This document shows positions 1 through 9,718 of a DNA stretch of 64,000 nt, one piece after another; position 1 is the stretch's first letter, and each line of letters starts with the position of its first letter. The DNA lies in NCBI RefSeq assembly GCF_015476115.1, contig NZ_CP064295.1:1978001-2042000 (forward strand). The letters run 5' to 3'. The DNA is from Aegicerativicinus sediminis. GTDB lineage: Bacteria > Bacteroidota > Bacteroidia > Flavobacteriales > Flavobacteriaceae. The position numbers were made by a program, and so were the translations under genes. Below the pieces are notes generated by a model. That model was given only the letters and a program-made list of their open reading frames with translations, searched no databases and was not told the origin of the DNA.

Positions 1-1
1 A

Positions 2-262
2 ATAGGAGAGGATGAAATTGAGGCGCCAATTAAATTGGTGCAAAAGATCACCCACGACCTAGAGGGACTTTTCCGTAAAGACTATAAAAAGTTAACGCTA
101 AATGCGCATCCTTTTATAGCTGCCTTTCTAACGAAAGGATTTCCGTCTGTGCGTTCAAAATGGTTTTTTGAACATAAAAAATGGGTTAAAATTCAACCCA
201 GAGATGCTTACACCTATCTTGAATACCATTTTTATGATAAAAATGGAACAATGATCAAATAA
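2..262 (+). CDS. rng: Ribonuclease G/E family protein, C-terminal end (5' cut by window)
   Basis: The frame is open from the left edge, so only the last 86 residues of the protein are present. The surviving part (LTLNAHPFIAAFLTKG, then KWVKIQPRDAYTYLEYHF) matches the C-terminal end of the Bacteroidota Rne/Rng endoribonucleases, which process rRNA and mRNA in the cytoplasm. The S1 domain and the metal-binding catalytic site lie outside the window and cannot be checked. An internal TTG at position 35 could be read as a start, but the in-frame codons before it continue the family pattern, so it is not used. A strong hairpin terminator follows directly. Confidence 0.78.
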   Translation: MGEDEIEAPIKLVQKITHDLEGLFRKDYKKLTLNAHPFIAAFLTKGFPSVRSKWFFEHKKWVKIQPRDAYTYLEYHFYDKNGTMIK

Positions 263-275
263 TATCAAAAAAAGT

Positions 276-313
276 AAAGCCTTTTCAGCGAAAGTTGAAA
301 AGGCTTTTTTGTT
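276..313. terminator. Bidirectional intrinsic terminator after rng
   Basis: A 12-bp perfect stem (276-287 with 296-307, AAAGCCTTTTCA and its complement) with an 8-nt loop is flanked by an A run on the left and a T run on the right. It can therefore end transcription of rng on the plus strand and of the S9 peptidase gene coming from the minus strand. Confidence 0.85.
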
Positions 314-334
314 TTATACATGAGGTGAAATGTA

Positions 335-3097
335 TTATTTACCCCAAGCTTTTAATTGGCGTTCTTGCTCATTATAAGGAATGCCTTCCTTGATCCAGTC
401 TTTGGCTTCGGCTCCTTTTAGGTAGTGATCAAACCATTCGAGGATTCTTTTTTGATAATCGATTTGGTTTTTTGGTTCGCGTAAACCATGTCCCTCCTTG
501 GCATAAACCAATAGAATGAAATCTTTGTTAGCTCTTCTGGCGGCATTATAATATTCAACTCCTTGTCTCCAGTTGACATTCATATCATTGTCACCAACCT
601 CAAATAAAATTGGAGTGTTCAATTTATGAACTTGCATAACCGATGAATTTTCAATGTACTTTTCTGGTGCTAACCATGGAGATGTCACCATACGTTCTTG
701 GCCCACTTCAAAATGATTGTTTTCTGGACTTCCTCTAAAAGCTGGTGTGATAGCCAAATTCATACTTATTAAATTGGTTAGACCTGCGCCAGCAACTGAA
801 GCTGCAAAAATATCAGTTTGTGTAGGAACAAAACCAGCCTGATAACCACCCCAGGAGTGACCTATAAGTCCTACCTTGCTGGGATCAACATCACCTTTTT
901 CGATCACTGCAGCAACAGCTTTCTCTAAGGTTCTTGCTGATGATACACCAGGATTTCCCGCTTCAAATTCAATATCTGGGTTAAATACAAAATAGCCATT
1001 TTGAGACCAAACAGTTGTGTTATAGTAACTCGTTTCAGATGGTGCAATAAAATTGTTAAGGTTAGCTGACAAGGTTTCGTATATGTAGGTAATCATAGGA
1101 TATTTCTTGCCCTTTACATAGTCCGCAGGGTAATACAAAATACCTTGAGCTTCATTTCCCAAAGCATTTGTATAATTAACCAATTCGGCTTTCCCCCATT
1201 TATAATCCTTTAAAAAGGTGTTAATCTTAAATATTTCTGATGGATTTTCAAAAGACTGATTAGTAACATAAAAAGATGGTGACTCATCATATCTCATTTT
1301 AACCAAAGACATCATAGATTCATCTTCAGATTTCCCTGCTATGTTTATTCTGGCGGGCTCATAAATCAATGTTTTAATTTGCCCCCCAAGTTTTCCTTGA
1401 GCATAACCACTATCTTTAGTAAGCTTGCCACTCATTGAAAAAGTCAACCCGTCCTTAGGATTAAATTCTTTGGTGCCCCATGGATTTGCATAATTTACTC
1501 TGTAGATTATATTACTAGGTTTACCATCTGTGATTTTCGTGATTTTTTTGTTAGTAGGGTGGAATTGCCAAACATCGAATTCAGAATACAATAAAAAGCT
1601 TTTGCTATCTTCTGACCAACCGCCGAAGCCATAGGCAGGTTTTTGTGGAACAGGGTGGTCGTTATGGTTGTTAATGAATTCTGCATGAATGCCTTCTGTA
1701 AGATTTCGACTAGACATTTTAGTTATGTCAAAAAGATGCAAATGATCATCCTTCACATACACAAAATAATTTGCATCAGGACTTAAATCGAAATTCGCAG
1801 CTACATTCTTTACCAATAAATTTTGTGTGCCATTTTCAGCATCTACTAAATAAAGATCAAAGGATGGTCTTCCAAAAAGGCTTTCAAAACGATAGGGTTC
1901 TTGGTTTAATCCAATAAACTTGGTATTGTCTTTATTAATTGATACCGATTCTACATTTCCTTCAACTAAAACATAAAAGCTATTGTCTTTAATATTCCAA
2001 ACCGCTTGTCTTGGTTGGTCAATTCCTTTTCCAGTAGATACTTTTTGTTGTGTGATAACCAATTCATCTTTGCTATTCCAGATTTCTAGGGCTGGTGCCT
2101 CTTCGTGCCATTCGTCTTTTGAATCAGAATCTGTTTTGGTAGAATCTGATTCCTTCTTGTTAGCCTTTAAATGTCGATCAAAAATGTTGAAAAACACGCG
2201 ATCTCCATTTTCTGAAATTTGGATTCCGCCTGTTGTAACATACCAATCCTTATGGAAAGATTTAAAATTATCTTGATTGAAGTTATGGGAAGCAGGAGTT
2301 TTTCCGCTTAAATCATTCCAAACAAGTAGGGTGTTAGTAGCCTTGTCGTAATTGTCATCCTTGACCTCTTTAACTACCAAGAGATCATCATTATCTTCTG
2401 CCCAAGTTAAGCTTATATAATTTGCAGCCTCACTATCTAGGGAGGTTAGTGTATTGTTTTCTGGATTATACAATTGAACTGTATTAGCCTCTTTATCCTT
2501 GGTATGGGTTGAAAAAGCTAATAAATTTCCTTTTGGCTGCCAGGCAAAGTTTTTTACATTTCCGAAGCTAATTTCTTTTCCAGATTTTAAAGTTCTTATA
2601 ATAAGTGTGTTTTGGCTGTCTTTTACCCGGTATAGGCTTAAATAATCTCCATTCCCACTGAAACTTCTACTTTTTACATCTGCAAAAAAGACTGTATCCT
2701 TAGTTGAAAGGTTATATAATGCCATTTTATTAGGCACAGGTTTCTTAGACTTCTTTAATTTTTTAGCCTCCTTGCCAGGTAACATAACACTATAGGTAAT
2801 CCATTTACTGTTTGGTGAAAAATTTAATGATGAAGCATTTTCGAAGGTTAAGAATTCTCCAGTACGAAGTTGTTTTAACTGAATGGTATAGTCGCTATCA
2901 TTAGTTGAGATATTAATTCCGGCCCAGTTATTATCATCAGAGAACAGAACATTTCTGGCGGATTCCCATTTTCCAAAATGTTCGCGAGGAACTAAGGAAT
3001 TCTGTTTTTCATCTTTTGCTATTTGTGCATTAATCGTTGTTAAGGATGACAACAAAAAAAGTGAAGCAATTAAAATTGGAAGTCTAAATTTTTTCAT
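335..3097 (-). CDS. Secreted S9 family (prolyl oligopeptidase-like) peptidase
   Basis: A 920-residue exported serine peptidase. Residues 1-24 form a signal peptide ending at NAQ. The middle (about 30-640) is low-conservation beta-propeller-like sequence, and the C-terminal alpha/beta-hydrolase domain covers about 680-905. The nucleophile is Ser748 in GHSWGG, an acidic pair lies at Asp836/Asp838 in GDNDMN, and the catalytic His is His870 in EGHG; together they form the expected triad. S9 enzymes cut short peptides, and export suggests a role in periplasmic or extracellular peptide breakdown. It is a single gene with its own convergent terminator and a 174-bp gap upstream. The exact subfamily (dipeptidyl versus acylaminoacyl peptidase) cannot be decided from the sequence. 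Confidence 0.9.
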   Translation of the reverse strand: MKKFRLPILIASLFLLSSLTTINAQIAKDEKQNSLVPREHFGKWESARNVLFSDDNNWAGINISTNDSDYTIQLKQLRTGEFLTFENASSLNFSPNSKWITYSVMLPGKEAKKLKKSKKPVPNKMALYNLSTKDTVFFADVKSRSFSGNGDYLSLYRVKDSQNTLIIRTLKSGKEISFGNVKNFAWQPKGNLLAFSTHTKDKEANTVQLYNPENNTLTSLDSEAANYISLTWAEDNDDLLVVKEVKDDNYDKATNTLLVWNDLSGKTPASHNFNQDNFKSFHKDWYVTTGGIQISENGDRVFFNIFDRHLKANKKESDSTKTDSDSKDEWHEEAPALEIWNSKDELVITQQKVSTGKGIDQPRQAVWNIKDNSFYVLVEGNVESVSINKDNTKFIGLNQEPYRFESLFGRPSFDLYLVDAENGTQNLLVKNVAANFDLSPDANYFVYVKDDHLHLFDITKMSSRNLTEGIHAEFINNHNDHPVPQKPAYGFGGWSEDSKSFLLYSEFDVWQFHPTNKKITKITDGKPSNIIYRVNYANPWGTKEFNPKDGLTFSMSGKLTKDSGYAQGKLGGQIKTLIYEPARINIAGKSEDESMMSLVKMRYDESPSFYVTNQSFENPSEIFKINTFLKDYKWGKAELVNYTNALGNEAQGILYYPADYVKGKKYPMITYIYETLSANLNNFIAPSETSYYNTTVWSQNGYFVFNPDIEFEAGNPGVSSARTLEKAVAAVIEKGDVDPSKVGLIGHSWGGYQAGFVPTQTDIFAASVAGAGLTNLISMNLAITPAFRGSPENNHFEVGQERMVTSPWLAPEKYIENSSVMQVHKLNTPILFEVGDNDMNVNWRQGVEYYNAARRANKDFILLVYAKEGHGLREPKNQIDYQKRILEWFDHYLKGAEAKDWIKEGIPYNEQERQLKAWGK

Positions 3098-3271
3098 GAA
3101 CTTGTTTAGATTAGAAATAAGAATAGTAATAGCTTTTCAATTCTATAGAGACGAAAAAAATGTATTTAACCCCTATTATTGAATCAATTTTATGGTTTTT
3201 TTAGCTTTATCCATGACTCGATAATTAATTATCCAAAAAGCTATCGTACAACCCAAATTTAAATTTCTTTC

Positions 3272-4309
3272 TTAAGTCGCAGGATTTGGGATCTCTGAAT
3301 GGATTTTATTTATCTCCTTCAGTATATCTTCACCAAGTTTCAAATGGATACTTTCAATATTCTCTTCTAACTGTGCCGAATCTGTAGCGCCGATTATATT
3401 AGATGTAACAAAAGGCCTATCTGTAACAAAGGCCAACGCCATTTGGGCAGGTGATAAGCCATATTTTTCAGCTAATTCCATATAACGTTTTGCCGCCACC
3501 ATGGTTTGTGGGTCGCTATATCTTGAAAAGCGTTTAAATAGGTTTAATCTAGAATTAGGTTTGTCTAAGCCTTTGAAATATTTACCAGATAATATCCCGA
3601 ATGCCATAGGAGAATAAGCCAATAACCCTATATTTTCTCGATGTGATACTTCTGCCAAGTCACCTTCAAAGGTTCTGTTAACTAGAGAATAAGCATTTTG
3701 AATTGTAATTGGTCGCGGCAAATTATTGTATTTAGCCTCTTCTAAATATCTCATGGTTCCCCAAGCTTTTTCATTTGATAGACCAACAAAACGTACTTTG
3801 CCATCAGAAATTAATTCTTGAAATGTTTCTAAAACGGCATAAAAATTTTGATTCCAATGTTCGTTTTCGTCATGCGTATAATCTCGAGTCCCGAAAGTAT
3901 TAGTTTCCCGCTCTGGCCAATGCAGTTGAAAAAGGTCAATATAGTCAGTTTGTAAGCGCTTTAATTCTCTGTTAACCGCATCAATGATATTCTGCTTTGA
4001 AAATCCACCTGTTCTAATATGCTTGGTATAATCACCGGGCCCGGTAATTTTACTGGCTAAAATTAGTTTATCGCGGTTTCCGGTTTTTTTTAACCAAGTG
4101 CCAATATAGGTACTAGTTCTACCTTGGGTTTCTGCTTCCGCAGGAACAGGGTATAATTCAGCAGTATCAAAAAAATTGATGCCTTTGTCAATAGCCATGT
4201 CCATTTGAACGTGAGCTTCATCCTCTGTATTTTGTTTACCCCAGGTCATAGTACCCAAGCAGATTTTGCTAATTTCAATATCGGTATTTGGCAATTTTGT
4301 GTATCTCAT
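3272..4309 (-). CDS. tas: Tas-like NADP(H)-dependent aldo/keto reductase
   Basis: A 345-residue cytoplasmic TIM-barrel oxidoreductase, close along its whole length to E. coli Tas (for example GLGTMT-type start, YPVPxxxETQG and LFQLHWPER). The aldo/keto reductase catalytic tetrad is visible as Asp48, Tyr53, Lys87 and His130. The family reduces carbonyl compounds with NADPH; the physiological substrate of Tas proteins is not established. The length equals that of the E. coli protein. It lies 78 bp upstream of no same-operon partner: the next minus-strand gene downstream is the S9 peptidase, 174 bp away, so it is probably transcribed alone or with the OmpA-type gene before it. Confidence 0.88.
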   Translation of the reverse strand: MRYTKLPNTDIEISKICLGTMTWGKQNTEDEAHVQMDMAIDKGINFFDTAELYPVPAEAETQGRTSTYIGTWLKKTGNRDKLILASKITGPGDYTKHIRTGGFSKQNIIDAVNRELKRLQTDYIDLFQLHWPERETNTFGTRDYTHDENEHWNQNFYAVLETFQELISDGKVRFVGLSNEKAWGTMRYLEEAKYNNLPRPITIQNAYSLVNRTFEGDLAEVSHRENIGLLAYSPMAFGILSGKYFKGLDKPNSRLNLFKRFSRYSDPQTMVAAKRYMELAEKYGLSPAQMALAFVTDRPFVTSNIIGATDSAQLEENIESIHLKLGEDILKEINKIHSEIPNPAT

Positions 4310-4387
4310 GTAAAAAAGGAAATTCTAATGCGATAAGTGTTACGCATAGATTTTTGGTTTAATAAATAATTTAGGTTCTTGATTTGG

Positions 4388-5353
4388 TTAGTCAATCTCG
4401 TTTAGTAGATTAGAAATGGCGTCTAATTTAGGCGTAAGAATTACCTCAATTCTCCTGTTTCTGGCTCGGCCGGAATCTGTTTCATTGGTTGCAATTGGTG
4501 CAAATTCTCCACGACCAGCCGCAGTTAAATTCTCGGGATTAATATTTGGATTCTCCCTAAGTATATTAACTATTGCTGTAGCTCTTTTGGTAGAAAGATC
4601 CCAATTTCCACTTAAAGCACCTGTACCAGTATAGGGTACATTGTCTGTATGGCCCTCAATTAAAATGGCAATCTCAGGATTATCAGCCAATACACTACCA
4701 AGTTGTTTTACTGCCTGTCTACCATTTGCACCCACCGCCCAGCTTCCCGACTCAAAAAGCAATTTGTTTTCCATAGATACATAAACCTTTCCATCACGTT
4801 GCTCTACGGTCAACCCTTTGCCCTCAAAATTGGTAAGCGCTGATGAAATAGCATTTTTCAGCTTGGTCATGGCAGCATCCTTGTCGGAAATCACCTTTTC
4901 CAATTCTGCAACCCGCTCAGACCTATCTTGAAGTTGTCTTCTCAACTCTTCCAATCGGCTATTTTCAGCCGCTAAGGCTTGTTCTTTTGCTTCCAATTGT
5001 GCCAATAATTCTCGGTTTTTTATCGAGTTTTCGGCTATCGCTGCAGAGCTGTTTTCTTCAAGTGCATTATAAGATTCCTTTAAGGTGGCCAAATTGGTTT
5101 TGGTTGCCTCTAAATCTCGTTCAAGCCGGTCCCTTTCGGCAATGGCTTTTTCATAATCTTTTTTTAATTGATCAAGTTCGTTTTTGAATTTTGTTAGGGA
5201 AGATTCCAATTCGGTATTCTCATCCATTAGATCCCTATTTTCTTTTTTTAAATCTGCATATTTCGATTCTAAATCTGTATAAATCTTTTTTGAAACACAG
5301 GAAGGTAGAATTACTGCAATTATCAAACCTAACAATAGGTGCTTAAAATTCAT
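4388..5353 (-). CDS. OmpA-family lipoprotein with long coiled coil
   Basis: A 321-residue envelope protein. A signal peptide with lipobox LPSC (Cys19) predicts a lipid-anchored protein. Residues 25-165 are highly charged with heptad patterns and form a long coiled coil. The C-terminal domain (about 195-310) is the OmpA peptidoglycan-binding module, with IEGHTDNVPYTG and RARNRRIEV carrying the conserved Asp and Arg that bind diaminopimelate. The layout suggests a spacer tying the outer membrane to the cell wall. It follows xthA by only 11 bp on the same strand, so the two are likely cotranscribed. Confidence 0.88.
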   Translation of the reverse strand: MNFKHLLLGLIIAVILPSCVSKKIYTDLESKYADLKKENRDLMDENTELESSLTKFKNELDQLKKDYEKAIAERDRLERDLEATKTNLATLKESYNALEENSSAAIAENSIKNRELLAQLEAKEQALAAENSRLEELRRQLQDRSERVAELEKVISDKDAAMTKLKNAISSALTNFEGKGLTVEQRDGKVYVSMENKLLFESGSWAVGANGRQAVKQLGSVLADNPEIAILIEGHTDNVPYTGTGALSGNWDLSTKRATAIVNILRENPNINPENLTAAGRGEFAPIATNETDSGRARNRRIEVILTPKLDAISNLLNEID

Positions 5354-5364
5354 GTTCGTATTTT

Positions 5365-6144
5365 TTAATTAGCTGTTTCTAATGATTCTAACTCAATTAA
5401 CATAGGACAATGATCGCTATGCACCGCATCCGATAAGATGACACTTCTTTTAATACGGTTCTTTAAAGGGGTGCTTGCCAAGCCATAGTCAATCCGCCAC
5501 CCCTTATTATTATTTCTGGCGTTAGCTCTATAACTCCACCATGTATAATTATGTGGTTGATCATTAAATAACCTAAAGGTGTCAATAAAGCCACTTTTCA
5601 TAAATGCATCAATCCATTCACGTTCTACCGGTAAAAAACCAGATACATTTTTGTTCCGCACAGGATCATGAATGTCTATGGCCTTATGACAAATATTATA
5701 ATCCCCGCAAATGAGAAGATTTGGAATTTCTTTTTTCAAATCGTCAATATAATCCTGGAACATAGCCATGTATTCCAATTTGTGGTCTAATCTATTAATG
5801 TTAGTGCCAGATGGTAGGTAAAGACTCATTACCGATACATCCTCAAAATCTATACGTAGATTTCTTCCCTCAAAGTCCATGGATTCTATACCAGTGCCAT
5901 AAACCACATTTTTAGGCCTTATTTTTGAAAGAATCGCTACACCACTGTATCCTTTTTTTTGGGCACTAAACCAATAGGTATGCGGATAACCAATATCCAT
6001 AAATTGACCAACATCTATCTGTTCCTCCAAAGCCTTAATTTCCTGAAAACAAACAACATCCGCGTCTACTGTTTTAAGCCAGTCAATAAGGCCTTTGTTC
6101 ATTGCGGCTCTTATTCCGTTTACATTATAGGAGATTATCTTCAT
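5365..6144 (-). CDS. xth: Exodeoxyribonuclease III (AP endonuclease)
   Basis: A 259-residue EEP-fold nuclease of base excision repair that cuts DNA at abasic sites and has 3'-5' exonuclease and 3'-phosphatase activity. The signature residues are all present: Asn7 in SYNVNGIR, metal-binding Glu35 in CFQEIKA, the GDYNICH block for the catalytic Asp/Asn, and SDHCP at 243-247 with His245. The length is normal for the family. It is divergent from the large outer-membrane protein gene at 6251 and precedes the OmpA-type lipoprotein gene by 11 bp. Confidence 0.93.
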   Translation of the reverse strand: MKIISYNVNGIRAAMNKGLIDWLKTVDADVVCFQEIKALEEQIDVGQFMDIGYPHTYWFSAQKKGYSGVAILSKIRPKNVVYGTGIESMDFEGRNLRIDFEDVSVMSLYLPSGTNINRLDHKLEYMAMFQDYIDDLKKEIPNLLICGDYNICHKAIDIHDPVRNKNVSGFLPVEREWIDAFMKSGFIDTFRLFNDQPHNYTWWSYRANARNNNKGWRIDYGLASTPLKNRIKRSVILSDAVHSDHCPMLIELESLETAN

Positions 6145-6250
6145 TCAATTTCTATTTAGGCTAAAAATAATAATACTGTACTTTTATCCCATAACTTTAA
6201 AGACCTTTTAACTTTAAAATATTCCCAGCTATTCTTAGTTAAGAATAATC

Positions 6251-9200
6251 ATGAAATGGACACTCCGCTTGGTATTGGTCTTCTTACCGCTTTTGGGTTT
6301 TGCCCAACAGCGCTTTCCCGATATCATAAAGATTAAAAAAGCCGTTTCCGACACCATTCGTTTAGATTCTACCAGTATCAATCCATCATATTTTAAGGTT
6401 TATGATAAAAAAGGATTTGTAGTTGATTCTAACTCTTATTACATTGATTTTGTAAAGTCCTTGCTCGTCTTTAAAAACGAAATTGTTTTGGATTCAGTTC
6501 AAATTGAATATTTACCATATCCAGATTTTTTAACAAGAAGGTATTCTTTGTTGTCTGATACCATTATTGTACCGAATACCAATGCTATTAACCGGTTATA
6601 CCAACTTTCACAATCTAATAATTCTAAGCAATTTACACCCTTTGATGGTTTGAATACTTCAGGAAGTATTTCAAGAGGATTTACGGTGGGGAATAATCAA
6701 AATTCGGTATTAAATAGCGAGTTGGATTTACAAATTTCAGGTAAACTTAGTGATAAGGTTTCTTTAAGAGCCTCAATACAAGATGCCAATATTCCATTGC
6801 AAGAAATTGGTTATTCTCAGCGCTTAGATGAATTCGATCAAATTTTCATTGAGCTTGTTAGTGATGATTGGTCCATTAGGGCAGGGGACATAGATTTGAT
6901 AAATAACACTACCAAATTTGCAAATTTTACAAAGAGGGTTCAAGGTCTTTTAGTTAACGCTGATTTAGGAAATGAGCAAACTTCAGCCAACGCATTTGCT
7001 TCAGGTTCCTTGGTACGAGGTCAATTTACTACGAGCAGATTTGTCGGTATTGAAGGAAATCAAGGGCCTTATAAATTAAGGGGGCCAAATAATCAATTAT
7101 TTGTACTCATCGTATCTGGTAGTGAAACTGTTTATGTTAATGGTATACCTTTGAAAAGAGGGGAAACCGAAGATTATATAATTGATTACAATGCGGGTGA
7201 GATTATTTTCAATTCTACTTTCCCAATAACTTCGGAGATGCGGATAACGGTAGATTATCAGTTTAGTGATCGCAACTATACAAGGTTTACAATTTTTGGT
7301 GGAGGTGGAGTTCAAAAGGATAAATGGCAAATAAATGCTGCAGTATATTCTGAATCGGATGCCAAAAATCAGCCACTCCAGCAAAATTTGTCGCCTGAGC
7401 AAGTCGAGGTTCTCAAGTTGGCAGGTGATAACCGCGATTTAATGGTGGCACCATCGGCCGTAGAAGATAATTTTTCTGAAAATCGTATTTTATATAGAAA
7501 GCTTAATGTTAATGGTGTTGATGTTTTTCAATATTCTAGCGATTCTGAAGAAACCTTGTATCGTGTTCGTTTTACAAGGGTGGAGCAGGGTAACTATATC
7601 TTACAAAATGCCAATAGCATTGAGCCAATTTACGAATATGTATCTCCAGTAAATGGTATTCCTCAAGGTGAATTTGAACCCGTTGTTCAGCTAATTGCTC
7701 CGGAGAAATTACAAATTGGAGTGGTCAATGGTTCATTTAAACCCAATTCTAAAACTGAAATTTCGTTTGAAGGTGCAGGTAGTAAAAATGATTTGAATTT
7801 ATTTTCCTCCCTAGATGATGCTAATAATGACGGTTTTGCTGCAAATTTAAATGTTAGTCAAACCCTAATTGAAAATGATACAATTTGGAAATTATCTGCC
7901 GTTGCGAATATTGATTTTATACAGGAAAAATATAGGTCGGTCGAACGTATATATGCGGCTGAGTTTGGAAGAGACTGGAATTTAATCAACCCGACTGGGG
8001 ATCAAACTTTTATAACAACCTCGTTAGACTTTCAAAATTATAAAATTGGATATGCCAATTACAGTTTTCAAAGTTTAGAATATCGTGGGTTTTTCAATGG
8101 AATTAGACATGGGCTTCGTTTAGGATTCGATACTGGTCGCTGGCGTTTATTTTCAAATAGTAGTTTTTTAAATTCTGATGGAGAGATTTCCGAAACTAAA
8201 TTCTTAAGGACTTACAACAGTGCAGCCTTGGATTTAGGTAAAAAGTGGGTAGGAGCAAGATTTTCAGTTGAAGATAATGAAGAACAGTTAAAGGAAACTA
8301 ACCAGCTGTCAAATTTAAGTCAGCGATTTGCAGCCTACGAATTTTTTAGTGGAATTGGGGATAGTACGGCGGTATATGCGGAAATAGGTTATAAATATCG
8401 AGTAAATGATAGCTTAAGGAATAATGAAGTAAGAAAAGTGAATACTTCTAATACTTATTATTTAAGGAGCAAGATCATTCAAAGCCAACAAACAAATCTG
8501 TCTGTATTCGCAAATTACCGACAATTGACATGGGAAGAAGAAGAATTTGAAGATGAGTACAGTTTAAATTCAAGGATTCTTTTCTCTCAAAACCTATTTA
8601 AACAATTGGTACTGTTGTCTACAGTTTATGAGACAAACGCTGGTACAGTTCCACGGCAAGATTTCACTTATGTAAAGGTTGAGCCTGGTCAAGGGGCATA
8701 TACCTGGAATGATTATAACGGAAACGGCATTCAAGAATTGGATGAGTTTGAACTGGCTCAATTTCAAGATGAAGGTGAATTTATTCGGGTGTTATTGCCA
8801 AACCAAGCTTATACTAAATCGCACCAAAATAGATTTAGTCAAACGATTACCGTAAATCCAACTCAATGGTCTGTTTCAGAAAATAAAATGAAAAAGTTTT
8901 GGTCTCACTTTTTTGAACAAGTCAGTTATTTGGTTGACAGAAAAACTCGACGGGAAGGGTCTAATTTCGATTTAAATCCGTTCGCCGCTGAAGATGAAAA
9001 TACATTACAGATGAATAGGAGTTTTAGAAACTTATTGTTTTTTAATAGGGGTAAACAGCATTATACAACTTCATATACCTATTTGAATAACTCTAATAAG
9101 AATTTACTGTCTATTGGTTTTCAAGAAAACAATATGGAAAGCCATCAACTTACATTTAATCACAAGGTTCAGGAATCTTGGCTTTTTAACCTTAAATCCA

Positions 9201-9655
9201 TTTTTCAAAACCTTGAAAACAAAAGTGAAAATTTCAGTAGTAGAAATTACAGTTTAGATGAGATTAGGTTAGAGCCAAAATTGTCTTACCTGTTTGGAGA
9301 CAACGCAAGTATAGATGTATTTTACCAGTACACTAAAAAAGAAAATACAATTGGGGATAATGAGAGTTTACAGCAAAATAATTATGGTGTTTCTTTTACG
9401 CTGAATTCTACTAATAAAATTTCCTTGAATGGAGAATTTAATTACTTCGATAATACCTATGAAGGCCAAGTGAACACGCCAATTTCCTATCAAATTTTAG
9501 AGGGTTTACAGCCAGGTACTAATTTTACATGGTCTCTAATTGCTCAGAAGAAAATCACTCAATTTTTAGATTTAAACCTAAATTATTTTGGCCGAAAGAC
9601 ACCGACCTCTAGAACTATTCATACTGGAACGATTCAATTGCGTGCCTATTTTTAG
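6251..9655 (+). CDS. Very large outer-membrane protein of unknown function
   Basis: A 1134-residue protein with a signal peptide (residues 1-18, ending GFAQ). The first 110 residues look like a small globular domain; after about residue 135 the chain is rich in alternating aromatic and polar strands, and it ends LRAYF, an aromatic-terminated last strand typical of outer-membrane barrels. A calcium-loop-like DYNGNGIQELDE lies at 821-832. The strand-rich part with GSISRG and SLRASIQDAN reminds me loosely of SprA-type flavobacterial surface proteins, but this is weak and I do not claim homology. No TonB box or plug is visible. A small barrel protein gene follows 63 bp downstream, so the two may work together. 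Confidence 0.65.
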   Translation: MKWTLRLVLVFLPLLGFAQQRFPDIIKIKKAVSDTIRLDSTSINPSYFKVYDKKGFVVDSNSYYIDFVKSLLVFKNEIVLDSVQIEYLPYPDFLTRRYSLLSDTIIVPNTNAINRLYQLSQSNNSKQFTPFDGLNTSGSISRGFTVGNNQNSVLNSELDLQISGKLSDKVSLRASIQDANIPLQEIGYSQRLDEFDQIFIELVSDDWSIRAGDIDLINNTTKFANFTKRVQGLLVNADLGNEQTSANAFASGSLVRGQFTTSRFVGIEGNQGPYKLRGPNNQLFVLIVSGSETVYVNGIPLKRGETEDYIIDYNAGEIIFNSTFPITSEMRITVDYQFSDRNYTRFTIFGGGGVQKDKWQINAAVYSESDAKNQPLQQNLSPEQVEVLKLAGDNRDLMVAPSAVEDNFSENRILYRKLNVNGVDVFQYSSDSEETLYRVRFTRVEQGNYILQNANSIEPIYEYVSPVNGIPQGEFEPVVQLIAPEKLQIGVVNGSFKPNSKTEISFEGAGSKNDLNLFSSLDDANNDGFAANLNVSQTLIENDTIWKLSAVANIDFIQEKYRSVERIYAAEFGRDWNLINPTGDQTFITTSLDFQNYKIGYANYSFQSLEYRGFFNGIRHGLRLGFDTGRWRLFSNSSFLNSDGEISETKFLRTYNSAALDLGKKWVGARFSVEDNEEQLKETNQLSNLSQRFAAYEFFSGIGDSTAVYAEIGYKYRVNDSLRNNEVRKVNTSNTYYLRSKIIQSQQTNLSVFANYRQLTWEEEEFEDEYSLNSRILFSQNLFKQLVLLSTVYETNAGTVPRQDFTYVKVEPGQGAYTWNDYNGNGIQELDEFELAQFQDEGEFIRVLLPNQAYTKSHQNRFSQTITVNPTQWSVSENKMKKFWSHFFEQVSYLVDRKTRREGSNFDLNPFAAEDENTLQMNRSFRNLLFFNRGKQHYTTSYTYLNNSNKNLLSIGFQENNMESHQLTFNHKVQESWLFNLKSIFQNLENKSENFSSRNYSLDEIRLEPKLSYLFGDNASIDVFYQYTKKENTIGDNESLQQNNYGVSFTLNSTNKISLNGEFNYFDNTYEGQVNTPISYQILEGLQPGTNFTWSLIAQKKITQFLDLNLNYFGRKTPTSRTIHTGTIQLRAYF

Positions 9656-9718
9656 GTATATTTTCATAATTAGAATTCCTTTTCTTTAATTTTGTAAATC
9701 ACAATTAATCCCGAATCG

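Noticed and set aside
1983-2276. A 97-codon open frame on the plus strand inside the S9 peptidase gene
   Set aside because: Antisense to an intact conserved gene, with no recognisable protein features.
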